From Bacillota bacterium (GTDB lineage: Bacteria; Bacillota; Clostridia; Lachnospirales; Lachnospiraceae), in contig JAEZKA010000101.1 in the NCBI GenBank assembly GCA_023436225.1, positions 62,001-126,000 of the forward strand: DNA of 64,000 bases, given 5' to 3'. The notes beneath the pieces are model-generated. The model searched no databases, was not told where the DNA came from, and saw nothing but the letters and a program-made list of their open reading frames with translations. Shown piece by piece: positions 1 through 7,499 of the stretch (positions are counted from its first letter, which is position 1; every line of letters begins with the position of its first letter). The translations under genes and the position numbers were made by a program.

Positions 1-19
1 CATCCCATAATTCAGCCAT
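1..19 (-). CDS. 5' end of an unidentified gene, cut by the window edge
   Basis: Only the first six codons are visible, reading Met-Ala-Glu-Leu-Trp-Asp toward the left edge. An AAGGAGAGGG ribosome site lies three bases upstream of the ATG, which is why I believe the start. Nothing can be said about the function. It is divergent from the acetyltransferase gene at 312, so the roughly 290 bases between probably hold both promoters. Confidence 0.45.
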
Positions 20-311
20 TATCCCTCTCCTTATACAACAATTTCTATTTATATATTCTATCAAAAGAAAATTCATTGTACAATATAACTTCCAAATTTA
101 GTAGAAATACAAGGACAAGTATAATATAATAAAGCGGAGTGAGAATTTGAAAGCTTGGTTACTAGTTCTGATCGTAGCTGGTGATCATGAACAAGCTAAT
201 GTTCATGAGATAATACTTAATCATTATTTGGGTAATGTTCCGGTACATTACAGATTACTTAGATAAATCATCTACTAAATAATAAGACAAAGATAGGAAG
301 AGGGAATTTAT

Positions 312-887
312 ATGGAGACCGAACTTACGATACGAATGGCAACAATAGCAGATGTGAAAGAAATACTGGATATCTATATTCCATATATCACAAATACAGC
401 GATTACCTTTGAATATGATGTCCCCTCGGTCAGCGAATTTACTGATCGAATGAGCCATACTCTGAGGAAATATCCTTATCTTGTAGCAATTGCAGAGGGG
501 AAAATCGTCGGCTATGCTTATGCATCATCCTTTAAGGCAAGAGCAGCCTATGATTGGGCTGTAGAGACTACGATCTATTTAAAGCAGGACTGCCAAGGAA
601 GAGGCTATGGCAAAAAGCTCTATTATGCCCTGGAGGATATTCTTAAGAAGCAAAATATCATTAATCTCAACGCCTGCATTGCCTATGCAACTGAGGAAGA
701 CGCTCATCTGAATAATACAAGCACTCTCTTTCATGAGCATTTGGGTTATAAGAAGGTAGCTCACTTCACTAGGTGTGGGTATAAGTTTGGTAACTGGTAT
801 GATATGATCTGGATGGAGAAAATGCTCGGTGAGCATCCAGCCCACCCTGAACCGGTTATCCCGATTACTGAGCTGATAATCGAATAG
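312..887 (+). CDS. GNAT N-acetyltransferase, phosphinothricin acetyltransferase-like
   Basis: A 191-residue cytoplasmic acetyltransferase predicted to move an acetyl group from acetyl-CoA to a small amine. The order of elements fits the Pat/Bar branch of GNAT: an N-terminal IRMATIADVKEILDIY strand-helix, the TFEYDVPS segment typical of this branch, GYAYASSFKARAAYDWAVE, then the acetyl-CoA loop QGRGYGKKL near residue 97, and a C-terminal LGYKKVAHF. Substrate is not readable from sequence; members act on phosphinothricin, methionine sulfoximine or other amines. The ATG follows an AAGAGGG site. It stands alone and shares a bidirectional hairpin terminator with the convergent tRNA-Pro gene. Confidence 0.85.
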   Translation: METELTIRMATIADVKEILDIYIPYITNTAITFEYDVPSVSEFTDRMSHTLRKYPYLVAIAEGKIVGYAYASSFKARAAYDWAVETTIYLKQDCQGRGYGKKLYYALEDILKKQNIINLNACIAYATEEDAHLNNTSTLFHEHLGYKKVAHFTRCGYKFGNWYDMIWMEKMLGEHPAHPEPVIPITELIIE

Positions 888-925
888 ATTGTGATCATAA
901 GTGCGTTGCTACTGTATGAACATAA

Positions 926-956
926 AAAATGGAGAGCATCGAATGCTCTCCATTTT
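926..956. terminator. Bidirectional hairpin terminator
   Basis: A perfect 14-base inverted repeat (AAAATGGAGAGCAT with its complement) around a three-base loop. A-rich and T-rich flanks lie on both sides, so it can end both the acetyltransferase transcript and the minus-strand tRNA-Pro transcript. Confidence 0.8.
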
Positions 957-966
957 CTTATTATAG

Positions 967-1041
967 TCGAGGCGACAAGATTTGAACTTGCGACCTCTGC
1001 GTCCCTAACGCAGCGCTCTAGCCAAGCTGAGCCACGCCTCG
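967..1041 (-). tRNA. tRNA-Pro (anticodon AGG)
   Basis: A full cloverleaf on the minus strand: acceptor CGAGGCG/CGCCTCG with discriminator A, D arm GCTC/GAGC, anticodon stem CTGCG/CGCAG around loop TTAGGGA, and T arm GCAAG-TTCAAAT-CTTGT with one G-U pair. The anticodon is AGG, reading CCU, and the G at position 37 fits proline tRNAs. CCA is not encoded. An A at position 34 is unusual for a bacterial tRNA other than tRNA-Arg(ACG). Confidence 0.9.
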
Positions 1042-1197
1042 AATTTGTTCCGTCCGTTTTGGACAGCAAAGTTATTATATTATGTCTACCCCCATTTTGT
1101 CAACACAAAGATTATATTTTTTCGAAGGAATTTATTGTCAAAGAATACCAGCGAAAAGTCCGGTATTCTCTGACTGCATTTATGATCTTCTAACCAT

Positions 1198-1587
1198 TTA
1201 ATCTACCGACCCGCCTCCGAAGTCTGATCCCCCTGCATCAAAGCTGCCGGAGTCAAAGCTTCCTGTATCAACACTGCCGGAGTCAAAGCTGCCAGGATTC
1301 GGATCCATATAATCCGGAATGCCATCATGGTCAGCATCTACGTCGTGAGGTTCCAGGTGATCCGGTACTCCGTCGTGATCTCTATCCAGCTGATTTTGCT
1401 CCATATAATCAGGAACTCCATTGAAGTTCATATCCCAGGTACCGGTATGCATCGTATCATTCATATGCATATTGGGATCATCCGATCCCATATCCCTGCC
1501 CCTGTAATTCCTTCCCTGATTTCTAAACATAGACATTACCAGTGATACAATAACAAACAGAAAAATAATATAAAATATTCCCGACAT
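1198..1587 (-). CDS. Membrane-anchored protein with DxDxDG calcium-binding-like repeats
   Basis: A 129-residue protein. Residues 3-20 form one hydrophobic segment (IFYIIFLFVIVSLV), probably a signal anchor. Residues 50-97 hold three copies of a short acidic repeat of the form D-x-(D/N)-x-(D/N)-G-(V/I)-P-D (NFNGVPD, DRDHDGVPD, DADHDGIPD), resembling thrombospondin type 3 or dockerin-like calcium loops. The tail is low-complexity (S/V)-F-D-(S/A)-G repeats ending GGGSVD. By analogy the repeats bind calcium outside the membrane; the role is unknown. The start is set by a GGAGGAG site. It stands alone between two tRNA genes. Confidence 0.7.
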   Translation of the reverse strand: MSGIFYIIFLFVIVSLVMSMFRNQGRNYRGRDMGSDDPNMHMNDTMHTGTWDMNFNGVPDYMEQNQLDRDHDGVPDHLEPHDVDADHDGIPDYMDPNPGSFDSGSVDTGSFDSGSFDAGGSDFGGGSVD

Positions 1588-1721
1588 ATCCTTATACTCC
1601 TCCCATAGATGTAATTATATCATAATTAATATATTCTACCTTGAAGCAATACAATCATACCAAATAATAACATTTACAATATAAGAATGCAACACGTATA
1701 ATTATTGATAGTTTAGATAAC

Positions 1722-1747
1722 AAAAAAAGCACTCATACGAGTGCTTT
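1722..1747 (-). terminator. Terminator of tRNA-Thr
   Basis: AAAGCACTC and its complement around a four-base loop, followed on the minus strand by a run of seven or more T. It begins directly at the 3' end of the tRNA-Thr gene. Confidence 0.85.
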
Positions 1748-1748
1748 A

Positions 1749-1821
1749 AGCTGTTGGGCAGACTTGAACTGCTGACCTCCTCATTACCAATGAGGTGCTC
1801 TACCAACTGAGCTACAACAGC
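1749..1821 (-). tRNA. tRNA-Thr (anticodon GGT)
   Basis: Cloverleaf on the minus strand with acceptor GCTGTTG/CAACAGC, D arm GCTC/GAGC, anticodon stem CCTCA/TGAGG around TTGGTAA, and T arm with TTCAAGT. Anticodon GGT reads ACC and ACU. CCA is not encoded. It lies just downstream of sigH on the same strand and has its own terminator. Confidence 0.93.
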
Positions 1822-1858
1822 AAATGCAGGGTTGTCCTATATGACTGAAGTGATTGGT

Positions 1859-2491
1859 TTATATCACTTTGAGTACCTGATTTAATTTCGTCTTAATCCT
1901 AGTCAATGCATTGTCGATTGTCTTTGGCTCTTTACCAAGAACCTCTGCAATCTGTAAATATTTTAAATCCTGCATATATAGGCCTAAGACTCGTTTTTCC
2001 AGGTCGCTCAGACGCCTTACAAGTTCATATTCTATCATACTAGTATTCTCTTTGTCAATAACTAATTCTTCAGGATTTGATAGATTTTTCTGGTATATTA
2101 TGTCAACTAAATTTTCCTTCTCCTCTGTTTCGCCATTTTCCCCATATGCAGGGGCATAGAGAGAGATATAGGTATTGAGAGGAATATTTTTCTTGCGGTT
2201 CGAAGCCTTGATGGCACTATAGATTTGTCTGGATACACACAAATCGGCGAAGTTAAAGAAGGAATTATCTTTGCCGGACTGATAATCCCTGATTGCTTTA
2301 TATAATCCAATCATTCCCTCCTGGATCAGATCGTCTTTATCTCCTCCGATTAGGAATAAGGCCTTCGCCTTACTACGTACCAGGTATTTGTATTTCTCCA
2401 TTAGGTAGTCAATAGCTGGCTGATCTCCTTGCTTGATACGTTCTAAGATTTCTTCATCGGATAGTGAATCATACTTCTCCACAGCTCCCAC
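1859..2491 (-). CDS. sigH: RNA polymerase sporulation-onset sigma factor SigH
   Basis: A 210-residue sigma-70 family factor of the SigH (Spo0H) type, which directs RNA polymerase to early-sporulation and transition-phase promoters. Region 2 is clear (YLMEKYKYLVRSKAKALFL, then DDLIQEGMIGLYKAIRDY, and FFNFADLCVSRQIYSAIK), and region 4 ends in LGKEPKTIDNALTRIKTKL as the -35-binding helix-turn-helix. Length matches the family. The start is GTG, fixed by AAGGAGG eight bases upstream. It follows rlmB by 58 bases on the same strand, an order common in Lachnospiraceae, so the two are probably cotranscribed. Confidence 0.95.
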   Translation of the reverse strand: MGAVEKYDSLSDEEILERIKQGDQPAIDYLMEKYKYLVRSKAKALFLIGGDKDDLIQEGMIGLYKAIRDYQSGKDNSFFNFADLCVSRQIYSAIKASNRKKNIPLNTYISLYAPAYGENGETEEKENLVDIIYQKNLSNPEELVIDKENTSMIEYELVRRLSDLEKRVLGLYMQDLKYLQIAEVLGKEPKTIDNALTRIKTKLNQVLKVI

Positions 2492-2549
2492 ACTAAAATC
2501 CTCCTTAACCTCTTAAGCACATTCATCCGGTCTTATCTTCGGTCATATA

Positions 2550-3290
2550 CTAGTTGATGCGTTGTCTCACAATCTCATATGCTAATACACCCATCGCAAC
2601 AGAAGCATTGAGGGAATCCACCTTACCGAACATCGGTATCTTTGCAATGTAATCACACTTTTCTTTAATCAGTCTGCCAACACCTTCACCTTCACTACCT
2701 ATAACAAGGCCAATCGGCCCTTTCAGGTTCACTTCGTACATCAGCTCACCTTCCATGTCCGCACAGACAAACCAGAGACCTTTTTCCTTCAACTCTTCAA
2801 TTGTTGTTGCTAAATTCGTCACCTTGGCTACAGGAAGATAATTGATTGCTCCTGCACTGGTCTTTGCGACTGTCGCGGTTAATCCCACTGCACGACGCTT
2901 AGGGATAATTACACCATGAGCTCCCGCTTGATGCGCAGTACGGATAATTGCTCCAAGGTTATGTGGGTCTTCAATGCTATCAAGCAATACAATAAAAGGC
3001 GGTTCACCCTTATCCTGAGCTGCCTGTAATATATCCTCAACCTCTGCGTATTCATAGGCTGCCGCATATGCGATAACACCCTGATGCTTCTCCGTGGAGG
3101 ATAACTGATCAAGACGTTCCTTCTTGACAAAGGTAATTATGGCATCCGTCTTCTTCGCTTCGCGGATGATGGACTTAACCGGCCCATCCTGACAGCCATC
3201 CAGTACAAAAAGACGGTCTATCGTCTTTCCTGCGCGAAATGCCTCCATTACTGCATTACGGCCTTCTATGGTAAATTCTTCATATCTCAT
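2550..3290 (-). CDS. rlmB: 23S rRNA (guanosine-2'-O-)-methyltransferase RlmB
   Basis: A 246-residue SpoU/TrmH-family (SPOUT) RNA 2'-O-methyltransferase. An N-terminal substrate-binding domain opens with EEFTIEGRNAVMEAFR. The catalytic knot follows with the three SpoU motifs: LDSIEDPHNLGAIIRTA (motif 1, with N and R), IGLVIGSEGEGVGRL (motif 2) and IPMFGKVDSLNASVAMGV (motif 3). It methylates a conserved 23S rRNA guanosine using S-adenosylmethionine; a homologue in this position is often called trmH family. It sits between rmlD and sigH. Confidence 0.93.
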   Translation of the reverse strand: MRYEEFTIEGRNAVMEAFRAGKTIDRLFVLDGCQDGPVKSIIREAKKTDAIITFVKKERLDQLSSTEKHQGVIAYAAAYEYAEVEDILQAAQDKGEPPFIVLLDSIEDPHNLGAIIRTAHQAGAHGVIIPKRRAVGLTATVAKTSAGAINYLPVAKVTNLATTIEELKEKGLWFVCADMEGELMYEVNLKGPIGLVIGSEGEGVGRLIKEKCDYIAKIPMFGKVDSLNASVAMGVLAYEIVRQRIN

Positions 3291-3369
3291 ACTACACCCT
3301 AACCTTTCGACCGTATTTCTTACGGTTTAATAAAAACTTTAAAATCATATGCACTGCATATGATGCAGA

Positions 3370-4242
3370 TTATAATATTTCTTGTTCGTAATATTCCTTG
3401 AAAGCTTCTTTCCAATCCTTCATATAATATCCATGCCGCTCCCTTAGCGCTTTATTATCAAGCACTGAGTACATGGGACGCTTTGCCGGCGCAGGATAGT
3501 CGCTGGTGGAAATCGGTTCTACCGTAATATCAATGCCTGCTGCCTGAAAAATCGTTAAAGCAAACTCATACCAGGTAGTGCTTCCCTCACAGGTTGCGTG
3601 ATAGATTCCATAACTGTCTGTCTCCATTAGGTAAATGATTGCTCTTGCCAGTTCCAAGGCGCTTGTCGGCGTACCATACTGGTCTGCTACCACCCGAACC
3701 TTATCATTGGTTTGTGCCAAGCGCAGCATCGTCTTAACAAAATTCTTGCCTTCACCGTATACCCAGGCGGTCCTGAGAATAAAGAACTTGCTACAATTTG
3801 CCCGAACAAATACATCTCCTGCCTGCTTTGTCCGGCCATAAGCACTGATTGGATTAGTAGGGAAGTCCTCTTCGCAAGGCTCGAAGGCCATTCCGTCAAA
3901 CACATAATCCGTTGAAACATGAACCAGCTTAGCACTGATTTTCTCTGCTGCTATAGCCAGATTCTTCGGTCCCAAGGCATTAATCTGATATGCCTTATCC
4001 TCCTGACTTTCACACAAATCGACAGCAGTAAAGGCGGCACAATTAATGATTATTTCAGGCAATTTCTCTTGTATGTAAGCATTTACTTCTGCTTCATTCG
4101 TTATATCCAAAGCTTGTATGGCTCCATCATCACTTGTAATTACATCCGTTCGCAGTAGCTCATATTGGCTTTGTCCCTTTAGCAACCGATAGAGAGCTAG
4201 TCCTAGCTGACCGGATGCTCCGGTTACCATAATACGTCTCAT
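3370..4242 (-). CDS. rmlD: dTDP-4-dehydrorhamnose reductase
   Basis: An extended short-chain dehydrogenase/reductase of about 290 residues that reduces dTDP-4-keto-L-rhamnose to dTDP-L-rhamnose for cell-surface polysaccharide. The Rossmann motif TGASGQLG is at the N-terminus, STDYVFDG gives the catalytic region, and YGRTKQAGD supplies the Tyr-xxx-Lys pair. HATCEGSTTWYEFA and the C-terminal substrate region (TSDYPAPAKRPMYSVLDN) are typical of RmlD. I place the start at the ATG at 4242, which has AAGAAAGG ten bases upstream, rather than at a TTG three codons earlier. The other rml genes are not in this window. Confidence 0.92.
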   Translation of the reverse strand: MRRIMVTGASGQLGLALYRLLKGQSQYELLRTDVITSDDGAIQALDITNEAEVNAYIQEKLPEIIINCAAFTAVDLCESQEDKAYQINALGPKNLAIAAEKISAKLVHVSTDYVFDGMAFEPCEEDFPTNPISAYGRTKQAGDVFVRANCSKFFILRTAWVYGEGKNFVKTMLRLAQTNDKVRVVADQYGTPTSALELARAIIYLMETDSYGIYHATCEGSTTWYEFALTIFQAAGIDITVEPISTSDYPAPAKRPMYSVLDNKALRERHGYYMKDWKEAFKEYYEQEIL

Positions 4243-4388
4243 ATAAACCAAACCTTTCTTAAATGCGTCGGTACAAACGTTGTACTTCTACTTCGTCCAC
4301 AAATCAACTATAGTATAAACAATTCAATATCAAATATCAATCATTTTTCAATCTCATTCCAACATAGGAAAAAGATATAAAACTAAAT

Positions 4389-4425
4389 AAGAGTTGTTAG
4401 GCTTTTCCTATGCCTAGCAACTCTT
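4389..4425 (-). terminator. Hairpin terminator after the TIGR04086-type gene
   Basis: AAGAGTTGTTAGGC and a near-complement (one G-T pair) enclose nine bases. On the minus strand it is followed by ATTTAGTTTT. It lies just past the 3' end of the small membrane protein gene. Confidence 0.6.
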
Positions 4426-4472
4426 ATCCTTTCATCTCATAAACAGTTCTTTGGCGGCTCTTATATTGTCGT

Positions 4473-4847
4473 CTAGCTGATCATTCCGCCAACCATCCCG
4501 CTCAAGCTGCAGATCAGGAAGGAAGTAAGAAGATTGCCAAGGGGTAAGGGCTCTGCCCGGTTCATTGCTAAGGAAACCAACATAAGAATAACAAAATAAA
4601 ACACTCCCATAATCAGTCCCCAGATAAATTTTCTTTGCTCCGCTTTCTTACCTACAAAGAATCCACCAATAAAGGTAGAAAGTATATAGGCAAAGATGAT
4701 TCCCCCGCTGATAATCGTACCCGATAAATCAAGCTTTAGCATAAGAAAGGATAAAAGCAGCAGTATGAACGCCGTGATAATATAGGAAAAAAGAAGTCCT
4801 TTCAGCACCGCAAACATCTTTGTATTTTGACGGATTGCCTTATCCAT
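4473..4847 (-). CDS. Small four-helix membrane protein, TIGR04086-like
   Basis: About 124 residues with four hydrophobic helices (LLFSYIITAFILLLLSF, SGGIIFAYILSTFIGGFFVG, FIWGLIMGVFYFVILMLVS, LLTSFLICSLSGMVGGMIS) and a charged break GKKAEQRK after helix 2. This matches the Firmicutes family TIGR04086, of unknown function, often near yajC or secDF. I choose the ATG at 4847 because GGAGG lies eight bases upstream; a longer reading frame from 4865 has no ribosome site and overlaps this one. Confidence 0.75.
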   Translation of the reverse strand: MDKAIRQNTKMFAVLKGLLFSYIITAFILLLLSFLMLKLDLSGTIISGGIIFAYILSTFIGGFFVGKKAEQRKFIWGLIMGVFYFVILMLVSLAMNRAEPLPLGNLLTSFLICSLSGMVGGMIS

Positions 4848-4925
4848 AGGATACCTCCAGGTCATTTATACTAGATGTATATTAGCTTTGTCTTCAATTT
4901 ATACCAACGGCTTAAGACAGGTATC

Positions 4926-6281
4926 CTACTCTACCAATAATCCATTCACCGAATAATTACATCCGGAATTCCATAGCAGCCACTCATCATAGCCGGCACC
5001 GTAAACACCCTCAATCTGCTCTCGAAGCTCATCACCACCATATCTCATATGATGCTCAATCCATGTAGCGGTAAAGTCCTGGAGCCAGGGTCTGACAATT
5101 GCACGGTGTTCATCCTCCGGAAGCTCTTCCAGCTTCTCCTTTGAGGCCGTTAATGCCTTTCGTATAATATTCTTTGGCTCCAGATCCGGATATTCTATCC
5201 CATAATTACCTTCCCCAAAATGGGAGGGGTAAATCATTGGACAGATATAATCCAGATATTTTGCCATCTCCACAAAGTTCTGCCCCACCAGCCCGGCATC
5301 AATGCTGCTGCTGATAATGGTACCATATACATCGGCAGAGACATATACACCAAGAGGCTTAAGGTTCTCATATGCATACTTAGTAAATTCTATAATAACC
5401 TCTTCCTTCGTCTTATCCTTAGCTGCTTTCCCAAAATCAGCGTTCGCTATACCGTTACCGGTAGAGAACCTGATATAGTCAAATTGTATCTCATCAAATC
5501 CAACTGCAGCAGCTTGGGATGCAACTTCAATCAGATACTCCCAAACCTTATGGTTATAAGGATTTACCCATCCCTCACCATTGTTATCCAGATAAATTGA
5601 TCCATCCTTATTTTTAATAGCCAGATCCTTCCGTTGATCCGCTAAATAAGGATCCTTAAAGGCCACAATTCGTGCAATCAGATAGATATTGTGACTTTTA
5701 AGCTTTTTAACAAAGCCTTCCATATCCTTAATGGTATTCGTAGTAGAAGCAATCTCCTTCGCAAGTGCACTATCCATCTTATAGGTAATTTTGCCAAGGT
5801 CATCCTTAATATCAATAACCATTGTATTAATCTCTGTTGTATCTGCTAAAGTAATCAGTTCATCCATAAGCCCTGAACCGGCTATCGCGGATGTTACATA
5901 GATTCCCTTCCCCTTCACCGGAACTCGCGATTCCATCACTTCAATCGCCTCCTCCGTGACTGGTGGCAAGGTTGGTAGCGGGGTCGGCGTTACCGCTATT
6001 GTAACCGTGGGCTGCGGCTGTTCATCACCCAGCTGTTCTTTTCCTGTCAATAATTGCCCTGTACCTTGCTGTCCCATGGATAGTTCCTTCGAGGTATTAT
6101 CCTGCGCATTCGAAATCTGATTATTCGAGTCAATGCGAATCCAAATAGAATAACCCACTCCAACTCCTACTCCTATTATTATCAATGCGAGCAAGATAGT
6201 CTGCCAAAGCTTACTCCTTCTTCTTCCCCTCCTTTTAAATGAGCGTTTATAGTCAATATACATATCCTTCTTTTTACTCAT
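4926..6281 (-). CDS. Membrane-anchored putative glycoside hydrolase (DUF4015)
   Basis: A 451-residue protein with a very basic N-terminus (YKRSFKRRGRRRSKLW), one membrane segment (residues 26-47) and a Ser/Thr/Pro-rich linker (TVTIAVTPTPLPTLPPVT). From about residue 125 it matches the DUF4015 (GH13-like barrel) family: KGIYVTSAIAGSG, TMVIDIKDDLGKITY, LIARIVAFKDP, FDEIQFDYIRFST with the putative acidic catalytic strand, SADVYGT, and YICPMIYPSHFGEGNYG. It probably acts on a polysaccharide outside the cell; substrate unknown. It stands alone, with an AGGG site before the ATG. Confidence 0.82.
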   Translation of the reverse strand: MSKKKDMYIDYKRSFKRRGRRRSKLWQTILLALIIIGVGVGVGYSIWIRIDSNNQISNAQDNTSKELSMGQQGTGQLLTGKEQLGDEQPQPTVTIAVTPTPLPTLPPVTEEAIEVMESRVPVKGKGIYVTSAIAGSGLMDELITLADTTEINTMVIDIKDDLGKITYKMDSALAKEIASTTNTIKDMEGFVKKLKSHNIYLIARIVAFKDPYLADQRKDLAIKNKDGSIYLDNNGEGWVNPYNHKVWEYLIEVASQAAAVGFDEIQFDYIRFSTGNGIANADFGKAAKDKTKEEVIIEFTKYAYENLKPLGVYVSADVYGTIISSSIDAGLVGQNFVEMAKYLDYICPMIYPSHFGEGNYGIEYPDLEPKNIIRKALTASKEKLEELPEDEHRAIVRPWLQDFTATWIEHHMRYGGDELREQIEGVYGAGYDEWLLWNSGCNYSVNGLLVE

Positions 6282-6373
6282 AATAATTACCCTACTTTTC
6301 TATCGTACTTTGCCAATACAGAACCTTATTTGTAATCAAATGCAACTCCAAGTCGTAACCATCCTATTAATCA

Positions 6374-7447
6374 TTATCGTTTTAACTGGTTTTGTACTTT
6401 ATTAAACACAGCAATGATATCAGGGTCATATAAGCTACCTGTACCTCTATTAATGATCTCTAAGCATTCCTCTTGCGTATATGACTGTTCTGATCCCCAT
6501 CCCCGTAATAACGCATCGTAATCATCAATGATCGCAACAATCCTTGCACAAATAGGAATTTCCCTTCCTGCCCTTCCGGTTGGAAAGCCACTGCCATCCC
6601 AACGTTCATGATGATATTTCGCTATATTGATTGCCATCCTGATAAATTCATTGTTGATATTTAACTCTAAAATTTTAGATAAAACATTAGCTCCTGCCAT
6701 TGTATGTGCTTTAAATGTAGCCTCTTCCTCCTTATTCATTATGTATAAGGGCATTTCGAATATTCTACTTTCAAGAGAGAGCATTCCAATATCATGGAGT
6801 AATGCAGCTTTTTCAATCACATCAATAAAGGTGCTCGTAATCAGCTCTTTGAATTTGGGTGAAAGCTGGAGACTTAAAGCAAGAATTCGACTATTATAGC
6901 TCACCCTCTCCATATGCTCTTTTTTTTCATCATTTCCTAAGGTATAAATCATTGCCATTGCGTCGACTACATTTTTATGGCCTTCATATATTATTCGTAT
7001 CTGATCGTTAATGATTTTATATAACTTCTTATTATATGCTTCCAGCTCCTGCTGCATTTTATACATCTTTAGATGGGTGTTAATACGCATAATAACTTCT
7101 TCTACGTCAAAGGGCTTTTCAATAAAATCTATCGCTCCATGCTGAAACCCTTTAATCCTATCCTCAACGGAATTCAAAGCAGTTATAAAAATGACCGGAA
7201 TATCTCTTGTATTCGCATTTTTCTTCAACATCGAACAGAAGACAAAGCCATCAATCTCAGGCATTGAGATATCTAAGAGAATCAAATTAGGCAGCAATGC
7301 CTCAATAGCACTTACTGCCTGTCTTGCACTAGTTACTGGGCGTGCAATATAACCGGCTTTACGAATCATCTCGGTTAATACCGCTAAATTAGCGTTGATA
7401 TCATCTACCACCAAAATATTAGGTGGAGAATATGACATGTTATCCAT
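6374..7447 (-). CDS. Response regulator with degenerate HD-GYP output domain
   Basis: About 357 residues. The receiver domain (NILVVDD, phosphoacceptor in LILLDISMP, Lys in IEKPFD) is followed by a coiled-coil linker and an HD-GYP-type domain that in active members hydrolyses cyclic di-GMP. The metal-binding motifs are partly changed: HDIGML in place of HDxGK, HTMAGA retained, and HHERWDGSGFP with the family Tyr replaced by Phe. Activity is therefore uncertain. I place the start at the ATG at 7447 (CGGAG six bases upstream), not at a TTG ten codons earlier. It is 52 bases downstream of the PAS kinase, its likely partner. Confidence 0.85.
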   Translation of the reverse strand: MDNMSYSPPNILVVDDINANLAVLTEMIRKAGYIARPVTSARQAVSAIEALLPNLILLDISMPEIDGFVFCSMLKKNANTRDIPVIFITALNSVEDRIKGFQHGAIDFIEKPFDVEEVIMRINTHLKMYKMQQELEAYNKKLYKIINDQIRIIYEGHKNVVDAMAMIYTLGNDEKKEHMERVSYNSRILALSLQLSPKFKELITSTFIDVIEKAALLHDIGMLSLESRIFEMPLYIMNKEEEATFKAHTMAGANVLSKILELNINNEFIRMAINIAKYHHERWDGSGFPTGRAGREIPICARIVAIIDDYDALLRGWGSEQSYTQEECLEIINRGTGSLYDPDIIAVFNKVQNQLKR

Positions 7448-7499
7448 CGTAATCTCCGTTCTGCCACTATATAGCAATTCATTCTTTCCGATCGAATAT

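Noticed and set aside
147..265. A 39-codon frame starting TTG after GGAG (KAWLLVLIVAGDHEQAN...)
   Set aside because: Hydrophobic start only, no homology I recognise, rare start codon and no terminator; too weak to call a gene.
761..1069. Minus-strand 102-codon frame across the tRNA-Pro gene
   Set aside because: It reads through the tRNA and its terminator and lacks a ribosome site.
4926..4990. Riboswitch or T-box leader near the tRNA and sigH region
   Set aside because: I looked for T-box and common riboswitch cores in the longer leaders of this window and saw none.
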